Of a stretch of DNA of 64,000 bases, positions 6,623 through 15,219 are shown one piece after another (position 1 is the stretch's first letter; each line of letters starts with the position of its first letter). The stretch comes from Staphylococcus intermedius NCTC 11048. Its GTDB lineage: Bacteria > Bacillota > Bacilli > Staphylococcales > Staphylococcaceae. Below the pieces are notes generated by a model. It was not told the DNA's origin. It searched no databases and saw only the letters and a program-made list of their open reading frames with translations. The stretch lies in the NCBI RefSeq assembly GCF_002902385.1, contig NZ_PPQH01000009.1:1-64000 (forward strand), read 5' to 3'. A program made the translations under genes and the position numbers.

Positions 6623-7529
6623 GCTCATTGGGACACCGCCACTCATCATTTTAAAAGGGCAATATGCGACTAACTTTGGTGGCGAACTGAGTTTTGCGAA
6701 ATGGATGATTGTCGGCGTGCCAACTGTCATTTTACTGCTATTTTTAGCATGGCTTTATTTCAAATTTGTCGCATTTCGTCATGATATGAAAACATTGCCA
6801 GGCGGTCAAAAAGTTATTAAAGATAAATTGGACGCGTTAGGCAAAGTTAAATATGAAGAAAAAGTCGTATTCGTTGTCTTTTTATTAGCGAGTTTCTTAT
6901 GGATTTCACGTGAATTTTTACTGTCGAAATGGGCATTTACAGAACTTGTGGCAGACGGTACCATAGCGATGTTCGTGTCGATTTTACTGTTTTTAATTCC
7001 AGCGAAACATCAACATAAGCGTATTTTAGATTGGTCTGTCGCAAAAGAATTGCCGTGGGGCGTGCTCATTCTATTTGGTGGCGGTTTAGCATTAGCCAAA
7101 GGGATTCAACAAAGTGGTCTTGCAGCATGGCTCGGTGAACAACTGACATTGTTAAAAGGAGTTAGCCCGATTATTATTGTCGTGGTGATTACCGTATTTA
7201 TCTTGTTCTTGACGGAAATCACATCCAATACCGCGACAGCAACGATGATTTTGCCAATATTAGCGACACTCTCTGTAGCCATTGACGTGCACCCATTACT
7301 ATTAATGGCACCTGCAGCGATGGCGGCCAACTGTGCGTACATGTTGCCGGTAGGGACACCACCGAACGCGATTGTCTTTGGTACAGGTAAAATTCAAATT
7401 AAAGAAATGGCGGTCAAAGGTTTTGTCATGAACTTGATCAGTATCGTCGTTATTATCGTTGTCGTGTACTTTATCATGCCGCTCGTGTTAGGGATTGATA
7501 TTACACACAGCCTTCCAGTTAAAAAATAA
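6615..7529 (+). pseudogene. sdcS: SdcS-like Na+/dicarboxylate symporter, 3' fragment cut by prophage
   Basis: The frame encodes the C-terminal part of a DASS-family transporter without its start. It opens in the first substrate motif (GTLIGTPP) and carries the second Ser-Asn-Thr motif (ITSNTATATM) and second Pro motif (LPVGTPPNAI), with about seven membrane segments. Roughly the first 200 residues of a protein of about 500 are missing, and the frame is open back into phage DNA. An ATG at 6705 could only give a 274-residue piece. The 5' part should lie beyond the left end of the prophage, outside the window. The family transports succinate, fumarate and malate with sodium. The fragment itself is intact, so excision could restore the gene. 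Confidence 0.85.
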
Positions 7530-7549
7530 TAGAAGTCCAATATCAATAG

Positions 7550-7604
7550 GCGTTGAACAAAAGTCTGAATGTATTTTCAGATTATCATGTTCAACGCTTA
7601 TTTT
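7550..7604 (+). terminator. Terminator of the sdcS-like gene
   Basis: GCGTTGAAC (7550-7558) pairs with GTTCAACGC (7589-7597), with an inner stem around TCTGAA/TTCAGA, followed by TTATTTTTT. Confidence 0.8.
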
Positions 7605-7610
7605 TTGCAT

Positions 7611-7667
7611 TTGACAACTATACAGTTCGACTATATAATTGAACTATACAGTTGAACTATATAATGT
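7611..7667 (+). promoter_or_regulatory. Consensus promoter and tandem operator of the padR-like gene
   Basis: TTGACA (7611-7616), 17 bases, TATAAT (7634-7639). The promoter lies within two near-identical 25-26-base direct repeats (about 7617-7641 and 7642-7667), each built from AACTATACAGTT and a following ACTATATAAT. Such repeats over a promoter next to a PadR gene suggest autorepression. Confidence 0.7.
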
Positions 7668-7680
7668 GTGGTGAAAATAA

Positions 7681-8013
7681 ATGAAAAAAAGACCTCAACT
7701 CGTCCCATTATCCGAAACAATGCATTACATTTTATTAGCATTACGTGAACCGTTACATGGCTATAGTGTGATGAGTCATGTCCAAGAGTTAAGTTTAGGA
7801 CAAGTCCAAATCGCTGCCGGAACATTGTACGGGGCGTTAGAAAATTTAAGCAAACATGGGTATATTCAAATGACTAGTGACCCTAAAGAAAGACGTAAAG
7901 TGTACCAAATCACAGCGCGAGGCGAAGAAATTTTAAAACTAGAAACAGAACGCTTGCAACATTTAGTGTCACTTTATCAACAAGGAGGGACTTCAGATGA
8001 AAATGCGTTATAA
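7681..8013 (+). CDS. PadR-family transcriptional regulator
   Basis: 110 residues. The N-terminal winged helix (about residues 10-80) has the family hallmarks LLALREPLHGYSVM, AGTLYGALENLSKHGYI and RKVYQITARGEEIL, and a short C-terminal helix serves for dimerisation. PadR proteins are mostly repressors that sense small ligands or membrane stress. It overlaps the start of the DUF2812 gene by 17 bases, so the two are one operon behind the repeated operator. The ligand is unknown. Confidence 0.9.
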   Translation: MKKRPQLVPLSETMHYILLALREPLHGYSVMSHVQELSLGQVQIAAGTLYGALENLSKHGYIQMTSDPKERRKVYQITARGEEILKLETERLQHLVSLYQQGGTSDENAL

Positions 8014-8602
8014 AAAGTGGAAATGCTTTTTTGATCCTGTAAAAGAAGAACAGTGGCTCAATGACCAACTTCAACAAGGATATCGTTTAGTCAAAGTGTC
8101 ATTATTAGGCAACTATTATTTTGAAAAAACGCATGAACCGCATATCGTACGCTTAGATTATCAAGAAATTTATAGCCGCCAAAAAATGAATGACTATCTT
8201 TCATTATATGAATCATTTGGTTGGGAGCACGTCCAAGGCTATCGAGGGGGGTGTACGAATCAATATTGGATGAAAGCAGGGGACGAGACAGAAGTGTTGT
8301 TTTCTGATCGTGAGTCTTTAAGCCATTACTACAAACGATGGCTGAGATTTTTGGAAGCGATGTTCATTCTGTTTTTCGTCTTATTCATAACGAGCTTGAC
8401 GCAAAATCATTATAATAGCGGCATATTTTTAACGCCAGGACTGTGGGAGAAGCAAGGTGCTGAGTTTTGGCATGCATACTTGTTTGAACTGCCCTTTGCG
8501 ATGATGCGCCTCGCCGGTCATTTCATTTATTTGCTTATCTTGATTCCGCTTTTGGTTGTTTACCATAAATTTAAAAAGAAATTGAAAGCACTCAGTGTGT
8601 AA
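7997..8602 (+). CDS. DUF2812 membrane protein, partner of PadR regulator
   Basis: 201 residues, ATG 7997 with AAGGAGGGA upstream, inside the end of the padR gene. The N-terminal 110 residues (KWKCFFDPVKEEQWLNDQL, GYRLVKV, YFEK) are typical DUF2812. Two hydrophobic segments follow (about 120-140 and 165-190) and a basic tail. DUF2812 genes are commonly paired with PadR regulators; the biochemical role is not known. Here it is likely a PadR-controlled membrane protein. Confidence 0.82.
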   Translation: MKMRYKKWKCFFDPVKEEQWLNDQLQQGYRLVKVSLLGNYYFEKTHEPHIVRLDYQEIYSRQKMNDYLSLYESFGWEHVQGYRGGCTNQYWMKAGDETEVLFSDRESLSHYYKRWLRFLEAMFILFFVLFITSLTQNHYNSGIFLTPGLWEKQGAEFWHAYLFELPFAMMRLAGHFIYLLILIPLLVVYHKFKKKLKALSV

Positions 8603-8651
8603 GCGCAGTGGTTTAGGGTTTTTTTGTTTTATAGTAAATCGTAACATGAGT

Positions 8652-8685
8652 AAGAGGCTGGAAATCAAGCGCCAGCCTCTTTTGT
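8652..8685 (-). terminator. Terminator at the 3' end of the protease array
   Basis: AAGAGGCTGG (8652-8661) pairs with CCAGCCTCTT (8672-8681), a perfect 10-bp stem. It works toward the minus strand after protease 1 and, with its T tail, also toward the plus strand after the DUF2812 gene. Related hairpins follow most other array members. Confidence 0.75.
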
Positions 8686-8713
8686 TGTGTGTGCTAAAGT
8701 GAGGAACAAGATT

Positions 8714-9427
8714 CTAATTTGCATTTTTATTAATCCAGTCTGCAATGTCTTGAGTGATAGGGAGTATATTGCCCTCATAGTGTTGATTTCTTGTAGTGAT
8801 GATGCCAATAAAGCGACCATTTTTCAAGAAAGCACCAGACCCCGACTGTCCTTCATAAGTAGGCATTGACGTATAAAGGAAAAAATCTTGTTGATAATAA
8901 TTTTGAATGCGACCATCACTGCGATATTGCTTATATCTACTAAACTGATACGGGTAGCCATAAGTATATACGTCACGACCTATCATATCCTTTAATGCTT
9001 TATTTGAGAGAGCTGTAACAGTAGTTCTCTTGAAGCCTTTAAAATAGTATTTGTAGGCTCTACTTTGGTCTTGTTCAGTCCCTTTTAATAGCGCAATATC
9101 ATATCTTGGGTGTGGAATGTAGACTCTCACGTTCATATAACCAAAAGGCGTACTCATTCCTGACTCGCCTGGATAAATCGTTCCATTAAATGATGAGAGA
9201 TAATCCCCACCGCAATGTTTAGCGGTTAATGCGACAGTTGATGAAATCAGAATGGCACTACAATGGCTAAGGTGAACAGACTCGTATATTGCGGTATATC
9301 TGCTATGAGGATCTTTGACGGTATCTGGGACGAGCACTTGTGTCCCTTTTTTGGCATAAGCAGAGTCGATAGGGAAGATGATAACGTATGCGAGAGAGAA
9401 AAAGCACATCAAACGTAATATTTTCAT
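8714..9427 (-). CDS. Secreted trypsin/V8-fold serine protease, array copy 1
   Basis: 237 residues with a signal peptide cut after AYA (residue 25). The S1-fold triad is His71 (TAKHC), Asp110 (YDIALL) and Ser195 (GQSGSG). The mature protein has only two cysteines, Cys56 and Cys72, placed like the chymotrypsin C42-C58 disulfide, whereas staphylococcal V8, Spl and exfoliative toxins have none there as far as I know. The strand after the active Ser reads IGIITTR, without the His that gives V8 its Glu preference, so the specificity is open. AAGGTGTGTTGAT lies before the ATG. This is the last of ten genes in transcription order. In length it resembles Spl proteases. Host or bacterial targets are unknown. 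Confidence 0.9.
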   Translation of the reverse strand: MKILRLMCFFSLAYVIIFPIDSAYAKKGTQVLVPDTVKDPHSRYTAIYESVHLSHCSAILISSTVALTAKHCGGDYLSSFNGTIYPGESGMSTPFGYMNVRVYIPHPRYDIALLKGTEQDQSRAYKYYFKGFKRTTVTALSNKALKDMIGRDVYTYGYPYQFSRYKQYRSDGRIQNYYQQDFFLYTSMPTYEGQSGSGAFLKNGRFIGIITTRNQHYEGNILPITQDIADWINKNAN

Positions 9428-9622
9428 ATCAACACACCTTTAGCGTATTAAAATTTATGAATGCATAATTTTTGAAGTTTTGAAGTGACAAAAGTAAATT
9501 TGTAAACAGAATGTAGGTGGCTAAGTTTATTTTTCAGTTCACTCATCACGTCAGTAAGAGGACAGGAATACACACATTTGGCGTTGAAGTTCGTAAAGGA
9601 ATGTACGGATTACAGCGAGATT

Positions 9623-10336
9623 CTAATTTTTTGCGTGTTGGTTAATCCAATTTGCAATATCTTGAGTAAATGGGAGGAAATTGCCTTCATAACTTTCTGT
9701 CCTTGTGATGATGATTCCGACAAAGCGCCCATCTTTTAAGAAAGCGCCAGATCCTGATTGCCCTTCATACGTAGGCAATGACGTATGAACAAAATGTTTA
9801 TCTTTGTAATAATAATAGATGCTACCATCACTGCGATATTGCTTATAACCACTAAACTTGTAAGGATAACCATAGGCGTAAACATCTTGACTGACGATAT
9901 CGTACAATTCTCTATCACTGAATCCAGTAACGGGTGTATTGAAATTTTTAATATAATATTTGTAAGCTCTACTTTGGTCTGCTTCAGTCCCTTTTAATAG
10001 CGCAATATCGTATGTTGGGTGTGGGATGTAGACTCTCACGTTCATATAACCAAAAGGCGTACTCGAGCCTGACTCACCTGGATAAATTGTCCCGTTAAAT
10101 GATGATTTGTAATCTCCACCGCAATGTTTCGCAGTTAATGCAACTGTTGGAGAAATCAAAATGGCCGTACAATGATCAAGGTGAACTGACTCGTATTTGG
10201 CAGTTAATTTACTGTGAGGGTCCGCGACGGTATCTGGAACGACGTGTTGAGCCCCTTTTTTGGCGTAAGCAACATCAACAGGAAAGAAGAGAAGGCATGC
10301 TAGAAACAATAAAAGTAGCCAATGTATTTTTTTCAT
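9623..10336 (-). CDS. Secreted serine protease, array copy 2
   Basis: 237 residues, signal peptide ending VAYA. Triad His71, Asp110, Ser194; Cys56/Cys72. Closest to copies 1 and 3 (shared GGDYxSSFNGTIYPGESG and FGYMNVR), so these three form one subfamily. It differs in the loop before the pocket (KDKHFVHTSLPTYEG) and reads GIIITR in the post-Ser strand. The 3' hairpin is degenerate. Confidence 0.9.
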   Translation of the reverse strand: MKKIHWLLLLFLACLLFFPVDVAYAKKGAQHVVPDTVADPHSKLTAKYESVHLDHCTAILISPTVALTAKHCGGDYKSSFNGTIYPGESGSSTPFGYMNVRVYIPHPTYDIALLKGTEADQSRAYKYYIKNFNTPVTGFSDRELYDIVSQDVYAYGYPYKFSGYKQYRSDGSIYYYYKDKHFVHTSLPTYEGQSGSGAFLKDGRFVGIIITRTESYEGNFLPFTQDIANWINQHAKN

Positions 10337-10495
10337 GTAATCACTCCTTTAATAGATGTCATTTTATATAGTAAAGGAATAACTTTAAAATTTTATGAAA
10401 TAATTATTTTTCGAGTTGTAAACTGAAAGTTGAAAAATCTAAATCAATGTTAGCGGACATTAAATGACTTTTTTACCATTAAACCATGACACCAA

Positions 10496-10530
10496 AAAGA
10501 GGCAGGAATGAGCTACTAACCTCTTTCTTA
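10496..10530 (-). terminator. Terminator after array copy 3
   Basis: AAAGAGG (10496-10502) pairs with CCTCTTT (10522-10528); a member of the repeated hairpin family of the array. Confidence 0.55.
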
Positions 10531-10555
10531 ATGTGACTGATATAAGTGCGGTGAG

Positions 10556-11263
10556 TTATGAATGGTCGTTAATCCATTGGGCAATTTCTTTTGTAAAGGG
10601 GAGAACGTTACCTTCATATTGTGGTGTTCTAGTGATGATAATGCCGATAAATTGACCATCTTTTTTGAAGACACCCGACCCCGATTGTCCCTCGTAAGCA
10701 GGCAATGAGGTGCGAAGGAGAAGGGGATTTCTTTGATAAAAAATAACTTGACCATCACTACGGTATTGCTTATAAACACTCCGCTTGTATGGATAGCCAT
10801 AGGAGTATATATCGTCATAGAGAAACCCCTGTAATTCTTTATCTCCAAAACCTGTAACTTGTGTCTTGAACTTTCTAATATAGTAACGGTAAGCCTTACT
10901 TTGATCTCTTTCAGTCCCTTTTAATAGCGCAATATCGTATTTTGGGTGTGGAATGTAGACCCTTACATTCATATAACCAAAAGGCGTACTTAATCCTGAT
11001 TCACCTGGATAAATTGTCCCGTTAAATGATGTTTTGTCATCCCCACCACAATGTTTCGCAGTAATTGCGACGGTTGACGAAATCAGAATGGCTGTACAAT
11101 GCTGATGGTTAGCAGATTCGTATTTGGCGGTTAATTTACTGTGTGGATCTTTGACTGTATCTGGAATAAGGACTTGTGTCCCTTTTTTAGCATAAGCAGC
11201 GTCAATAGGGAAGAGAGTAAAACATATGAGTAACAGTACGAATGGCAACCGAAATTTTTTCAT
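10556..11263 (-). CDS. Secreted serine protease, array copy 3
   Basis: 235 residues, signal peptide ending AAYA. Triad His71, Asp110, Ser194; Cys56/Cys72. It belongs to the copy 1-2 subfamily (GESGLSTPFGYMNVR). Distinct pieces are ANHQHC before the first Cys, FLYDDIYSYGYPYK, and RNPLLLRTSLPAYEG before the active Ser. It ends in WINDHS without the usual Ala-Lys/Asn tail. The upstream sequence keeps the conserved AAGGTGGGATAAC ribosome site. Confidence 0.9.
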   Translation of the reverse strand: MKKFRLPFVLLLICFTLFPIDAAYAKKGTQVLIPDTVKDPHSKLTAKYESANHQHCTAILISSTVAITAKHCGGDDKTSFNGTIYPGESGLSTPFGYMNVRVYIPHPKYDIALLKGTERDQSKAYRYYIRKFKTQVTGFGDKELQGFLYDDIYSYGYPYKRSVYKQYRSDGQVIFYQRNPLLLRTSLPAYEGQSGSGVFKKDGQFIGIIITRTPQYEGNVLPFTKEIAQWINDHS

Positions 11264-11392
11264 GTTATCCCACCTTTAATAGATAATATTTAATAAATTA
11301 ATGTAATAACTTTAAAACTTTATTGAATAGTCATTACCGTGAAATTTTGGTGTGGTAGGGCATTAAGGGCATTGTAGAGTTGATAGCATGAG

Positions 11393-11424
11393 TAAGAGGC
11401 TAGAATTTGATTTCCAGCCTCTTA
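11393..11424 (-). terminator. Terminator after array copy 4
   Basis: TAAGAGGCT (11393-11401) pairs with AGCCTCTTA (11416-11424), a perfect 9-bp stem. Confidence 0.6.
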
Positions 11425-11472
11425 TGGCGAGAATTATAAAAGTAGTTATGGAATGTACGAAAAAGTTAAATA

Positions 11473-12213
11473 TTATTTCGCGTTTTCATTAATCCATTGT
11501 GCAATTTCTTCTGTAAAAGGAAGTGCATCTGCCTGACCATTTCTGCTTGAGATAACAATGCCAACAAATGGACCATCTTTTTTGAAGACGCCAGACCCTG
11601 ATTGCCCTTCAGAAGCCGGCATATTGGTGCTAAGAAGAGGAATGTATTTATGATAAGAAATAATTTCTCCGTCACTGCGGTACTGCTTAAAAACCCCGCC
11701 TTTCAAAGGATAGCCATAAGAGTATACTTCTTTACCAACGAATCCATCGAATGTATCATCGGAGTAACCTGTAACTTTTGTTGTAAATGGCTTGATATAG
11801 TATTGATAGAATTTATCTTGATCTCTTAAAAGTCCTTTGATTACTGCAATATCATATTTGGGATGTGGAATATATTCCCTAATATTCATATAACCAAAAG
11901 GTGTTTTATCTCCTGAAGCACCTGGATAGATCGTGCCGGCAGGGGACAAACTTTTAGTACCGCCACAATGTTTAGCAGTTACTGCGGCAGTTGATGAAAT
12001 CAAAATGGCTGTACAAATTTTACCAGTACCAGAAATATATTTTGCAGTATATTTACTATGGCGATCTTTCACCGTATCCGGAACGACTTCTTGATGTGGA
12101 TTTGCAGCTTTATCTGGGGATGATGTTTGATCGTCTTTGGCGTAAGCCGCATCAACAGGGCTAAGTATTAAGCATACTAGAAACAGTGGCATAACTAATC
12201 GTAATTTTTTCAT
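11473..12213 (-). CDS. Secreted serine protease, array copy 4 (extended N-terminus)
   Basis: 246 residues, signal peptide ending AAYA. The mature N-terminus carries an extra segment of about 11 residues (DDQTSSPDKAANPHQ) before the conserved VPDTVKD. Triad His82, Asp121, Ser205; Cys67/Cys83. Since the mature N-terminus controls activity in V8 and Spl enzymes, the insert could change activation. Pocket segments NMPASEGQSG and GIVISSR differ from all other copies. The 3' end lies 47 bases before the next hairpin region. Confidence 0.9.
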   Translation of the reverse strand: MKKLRLVMPLFLVCLILSPVDAAYAKDDQTSSPDKAANPHQEVVPDTVKDRHSKYTAKYISGTGKICTAILISSTAAVTAKHCGGTKSLSPAGTIYPGASGDKTPFGYMNIREYIPHPKYDIAVIKGLLRDQDKFYQYYIKPFTTKVTGYSDDTFDGFVGKEVYSYGYPLKGGVFKQYRSDGEIISYHKYIPLLSTNMPASEGQSGSGVFKKDGPFVGIVISSRNGQADALPFTEEIAQWINENAK

Positions 12214-12260
12214 GTCGTCACACCTTTATTAGATTTATAAAGCGAAAGCATTTTATAATT

Positions 12261-13007
12261 TTATTTCGCATTGTTATTAATCCATTGTGCAATTTCTGTA
12301 GTAAGAGCGAGAGCATGTGCTTCATGTTTGTCTACTGTACTATCGGTAATGATGCCAACAAGTTGTCCACTTTTTAAGGTGACACCAGAGCCGGATTGAC
12401 CACCATAAGAAGGCAAATTCGTATAAAAAAACTTGAAGCTATCAACGTAACGAGTAATTGAACCATCACTGCGATATTGGTAGTAAATATTACCTTTTTT
12501 AGGATAGCCATAGGAGTATGCTTCTTTGTTTACAAATCCCAGTAATGCTTGATCTGAATAGCCTGTGACTGTCGTTTTGAATTTACCAATGTAGTATTTA
12601 TAAAATTTATCTTGATCTCTTTCAGTCCCTTTGATGACAGCAACATCATATTTAGGATTTAGAGCGTAGCTACTAATATTCATATAACCAAAAGGCGTTT
12701 TCTCACCGTTTGCACCTGGATAGATTCTGCCGGCACTTGGTCCGCGTTTAGCCTGTACGCAATGTCTAGCGGTTAATGCGGCAGTGGATGAAATTAATAT
12801 GGCAGTACAATTCAAACCGGGTCTAATGGCGTACTTTGCAGTTAGTTTACTGTGGGGGTCTTTCACTGTATCTGGAACAATGTCTTGGTGAGGTTTTGGA
12901 GGGGGATCAGGAACTGCTTCTAGCTCACTTTTGGCATAAGCAGCATGGATAGGCATAAGTAGGAAGCAAGAGAGAGATAACAAGCCTATAAAACGTGATT
13001 TTTTCAT
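12261..13007 (-). CDS. Secreted serine protease, array copy 5 (extended N-terminus)
   Basis: 248 residues, signal peptide ending AAYA. It shares the longer mature N-terminus with copy 4 but with a Pro-rich sequence (PDPPPKPHQ). Triad His82 (TARHC), Asp121 (YDVAVI), Ser205; Cys67/Cys83. The surface strand after FGYMNI is SSYALNP instead of the usual RxYxPHP. The post-Ser strand reads GIITDS. The intergenic gap to copy 4 is only 47 bases and contains no hairpin, so copies 5 and 4 are probably co-transcribed. Confidence 0.9.
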   Translation of the reverse strand: MKKSRFIGLLSLSCFLLMPIHAAYAKSELEAVPDPPPKPHQDIVPDTVKDPHSKLTAKYAIRPGLNCTAILISSTAALTARHCVQAKRGPSAGRIYPGANGEKTPFGYMNISSYALNPKYDVAVIKGTERDQDKFYKYYIGKFKTTVTGYSDQALLGFVNKEAYSYGYPKKGNIYYQYRSDGSITRYVDSFKFFYTNLPSYGGQSGSGVTLKSGQLVGIITDSTVDKHEAHALALTTEIAQWINNNAK

Positions 13008-13233
13008 ATCATCACACCTTTGTTATATTATGTTTTATATAATAACATAATTAATAATAATATGTATAATTTATGTAATAACGCTTTCATGCATATAAAA
13101 AACAGAAATAAACAAAATGACTGTGATGCTCATGTGCTGAGCGGTGGTGTACGATGTTCAATCGTGCACGAAATGTAAAAAGTTGTGGCATTTGAACGAT
13201 AAGTTTATTTTTAACTTGAGTCATAATAATAAA

Positions 13234-13262
13234 GAAGAGGCTAGAATTATTTCAGCCTCTTC
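13234..13262 (-). terminator. Terminator after array copy 6
   Basis: GAAGAGGCT (13234-13242) pairs with AGCCTCTTC (13254-13262), perfect stem. The remaining part of the 303-base gap 13008-13310 holds the upstream region of copy 5 and a TTGTGGCATTTGA motif (about 13182) that recurs in other gaps of the array. Confidence 0.6.
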
Positions 13263-13310
13263 CTATTTGATAGATGTCATATAACGTGTTGAAAAGTGCA
13301 TGATAAGATG

Positions 13311-14024
13311 TTACTTCGCATATTTGTTAATCCATTTGGCAATATCTTCAGTGAAGGGGAGTACATTACCTTCGTAAGTTTCTGGTGTTCTTGAGATAAT
13401 GATGCCGACAAAATCACTGTTTTTAGTGAACACGCCAGACCCTGATTGCCCGCCATAAGTTGGCAAGTCGGTACGAAGATATAAGGGTGTTGTTTGAGAA
13501 AAATTAATCTCACCATCACTGCGATATTGATAATAAATACGATCTTTGTTTGGATAGCCATAGGAATAGGTTGCTTTACCGACGAACCCCTGTAATTCAG
13601 CCTTTGTGTAACCTGTAACCTTCGTTTTGAAAGGTCTAATATAGTATCTGTAAAATTTATCTTGGTCTCTTAAAGTTCCTTTGATAACCGCTAAATCATA
13701 TTTGGGATGTGGAGTATAGGTGCTAATATTCATATAACCAAAAGGTGTGTTGTAACCTGACGCACCAGGATATATTCGTCCACCATATTTTAAAGGGCGA
13801 TTCCCTCCACAATGTTTCGCTGTGATAGCGGCAGTAGATGAAATCAAAATGGCTGTACAAGTGTGGTAAATACCAGATTTGTATAATGCAGTGTATTTAC
13901 TATGGGTGTCTTTAACTGTATCAGGAACAAGGACTTGTGTCCCTTTTTTGGCGTGAGCAACATCGACAGGGATTAGAGACATACATGTTAGAACGATTAA
14001 AAGTATCAATTGTAATTTTTTCAT
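13311..14024 (-). CDS. Secreted serine protease, array copy 6
   Basis: 237 residues, signal peptide ending VAHA. Triad His71, Asp110, Ser194; Cys56/Cys72. It is intermediate in sequence: the mature N-terminus KKGTQVLVPDTVKD is like copies 1 and 3, but KYGGRIYPGASG and YDLAVIKG are like copies 4, 5 and 8. The pocket segment is DLPTYGGQSG and the strand is GIIISR. The ATG is preceded by AAAGGTGTGATGAT. Confidence 0.9.
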   Translation of the reverse strand: MKKLQLILLIVLTCMSLIPVDVAHAKKGTQVLVPDTVKDTHSKYTALYKSGIYHTCTAILISSTAAITAKHCGGNRPLKYGGRIYPGASGYNTPFGYMNISTYTPHPKYDLAVIKGTLRDQDKFYRYYIRPFKTKVTGYTKAELQGFVGKATYSYGYPNKDRIYYQYRSDGEINFSQTTPLYLRTDLPTYGGQSGSGVFTKNSDFVGIIISRTPETYEGNVLPFTEDIAKWINKYAK

Positions 14025-14286
14025 ATCATCACACCTTTGAGATAAGATGTTTAATATATTACTTTATGATAATTAAAATTTTATGAAATAACGGACCTAT
14101 GAAGGATTAAAAGTAAAGCGCAAAATGATGATGTGATGAACGTTACAATATAAACAAACAGGGGCTGAAAAATAACATGTGGCATTTGAATCATTGGTTT
14201 GTTGGAGGAAAGAGACAGGACAGTATCATTCACGCAATGTGATTTGAGGAAAGCCGTCTCACAACGTATTATAGCGCAAAATGAGT

Positions 14287-14318
14287 AAGAGGCTGGCCAT
14301 CAAGGTCCAACCTCTTTT
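14287..14318 (-). terminator. Terminator after array copy 7
   Basis: AAGAGG (14287-14292), extended by CTGG, pairs with CCAACCTCTT (14307-14316). The 327-base gap 14025-14351 otherwise holds the copy 6 upstream region and the GTGGCATTTGAATCATTGG motif near 14178; no further gene seen. Confidence 0.6.
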
Positions 14319-14351
14319 GAAGTGCGTTATACATTTACTCAAAATAATACG

Positions 14352-15074
14352 TTACTTCGAATTTCTATTAATCCAATCTGCAATGTCTTCGGTAAAAGGG
14401 AGTACATTTGCAGTGTACACTTTTGATCTTGTGATGATAATTCCCAGAAATTGACCATCTTTTTTGAAAACACCTGAGCCTGATTGACCGCTATCATTAG
14501 GCATATCTGTAAATAGATAAGGTTGTGGCATTCTTTTAAAAGCCATGACTATACCATCACTACGGTATTGTGTTTTCTTAGGCGTTTCTTTCTTGTCAGG
14601 ATAACCATATGAGTATACCTCTTCACCTTTAAACTTCTTAAGTTCATCATCTGTATAACCTCGAACGGTTGTCGTGAATTTTTTAATATAGTATTTGTAG
14701 AATCTATCTTGGTCGATTTCCGTTCCTTTGAGCAACGCAATATCATAGTTGGGATTTGGATTTGGAATGTAAGTCCTAATATTCATATAGCCAAAGGGTC
14801 TTCGGTTTCCATTTTGACCTGGATAGATTGTACCCACTCTTTGTGCAGGTTTAGCGCCGACACAATGTTTAGCGGTAAGTGCAGCAGTGGATGAAATGAG
14901 AATAGCTGTACAATAGCGACCTGAATTCGTTTGAAAATATGCAGTATATTTACTGTGAGCATCTGCGACGGTATCTGGCACGGGTTCTTGTGTCCCTTTG
15001 GCATGAGTCGTGTTAAAAGGCAGAAGGAGTAAGCAAGAGAGACATAATAAGAGTATTAACGACAACTTTTTCAT
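14352..15074 (-). CDS. Secreted serine protease, array copy 7
   Basis: 240 residues, signal peptide ending THA (residue 25). Triad His70, Asp111 (PNYDIALL), Ser198; Cys55/Cys71. It belongs to the second subfamily with copies 9 and 10 (YCTAILISSTAALTAKHC, RRPFGYMNIRTYIPN). The duplicated Pro-Asn pair NPNPNYD adds two residues before the catalytic Asp. The pocket is DMPNDSGQSG, and the loop KKETPKKTQYRSDG is longer than in copies 1-6. Confidence 0.9.
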   Translation of the reverse strand: MKKLSLILLLCLSCLLLLPFNTTHAKGTQEPVPDTVADAHSKYTAYFQTNSGRYCTAILISSTAALTAKHCVGAKPAQRVGTIYPGQNGNRRPFGYMNIRTYIPNPNPNYDIALLKGTEIDQDRFYKYYIKKFTTTVRGYTDDELKKFKGEEVYSYGYPDKKETPKKTQYRSDGIVMAFKRMPQPYLFTDMPNDSGQSGSGVFKKDGQFLGIIITRSKVYTANVLPFTEDIADWINRNSK

Positions 15075-15219
15075 GTGATCACACCTTTGATATGAGATGT
15101 TTAATATATTAAATGCGTATCATTAAAATTTTTTAAATCATATGTTTATGAGGCTAGCAATCATGCACGACCCTCTTATTGGGTATGAGGTAAAAGCTAC
15201 TGAAAGATTTAGCAAGTTG

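Noticed and set aside
9785-9997. Plus-strand frames inside the protease array
   Set aside because: They are antisense to intact protease genes, have no ribosome site, and recur only because the genes are paralogous.
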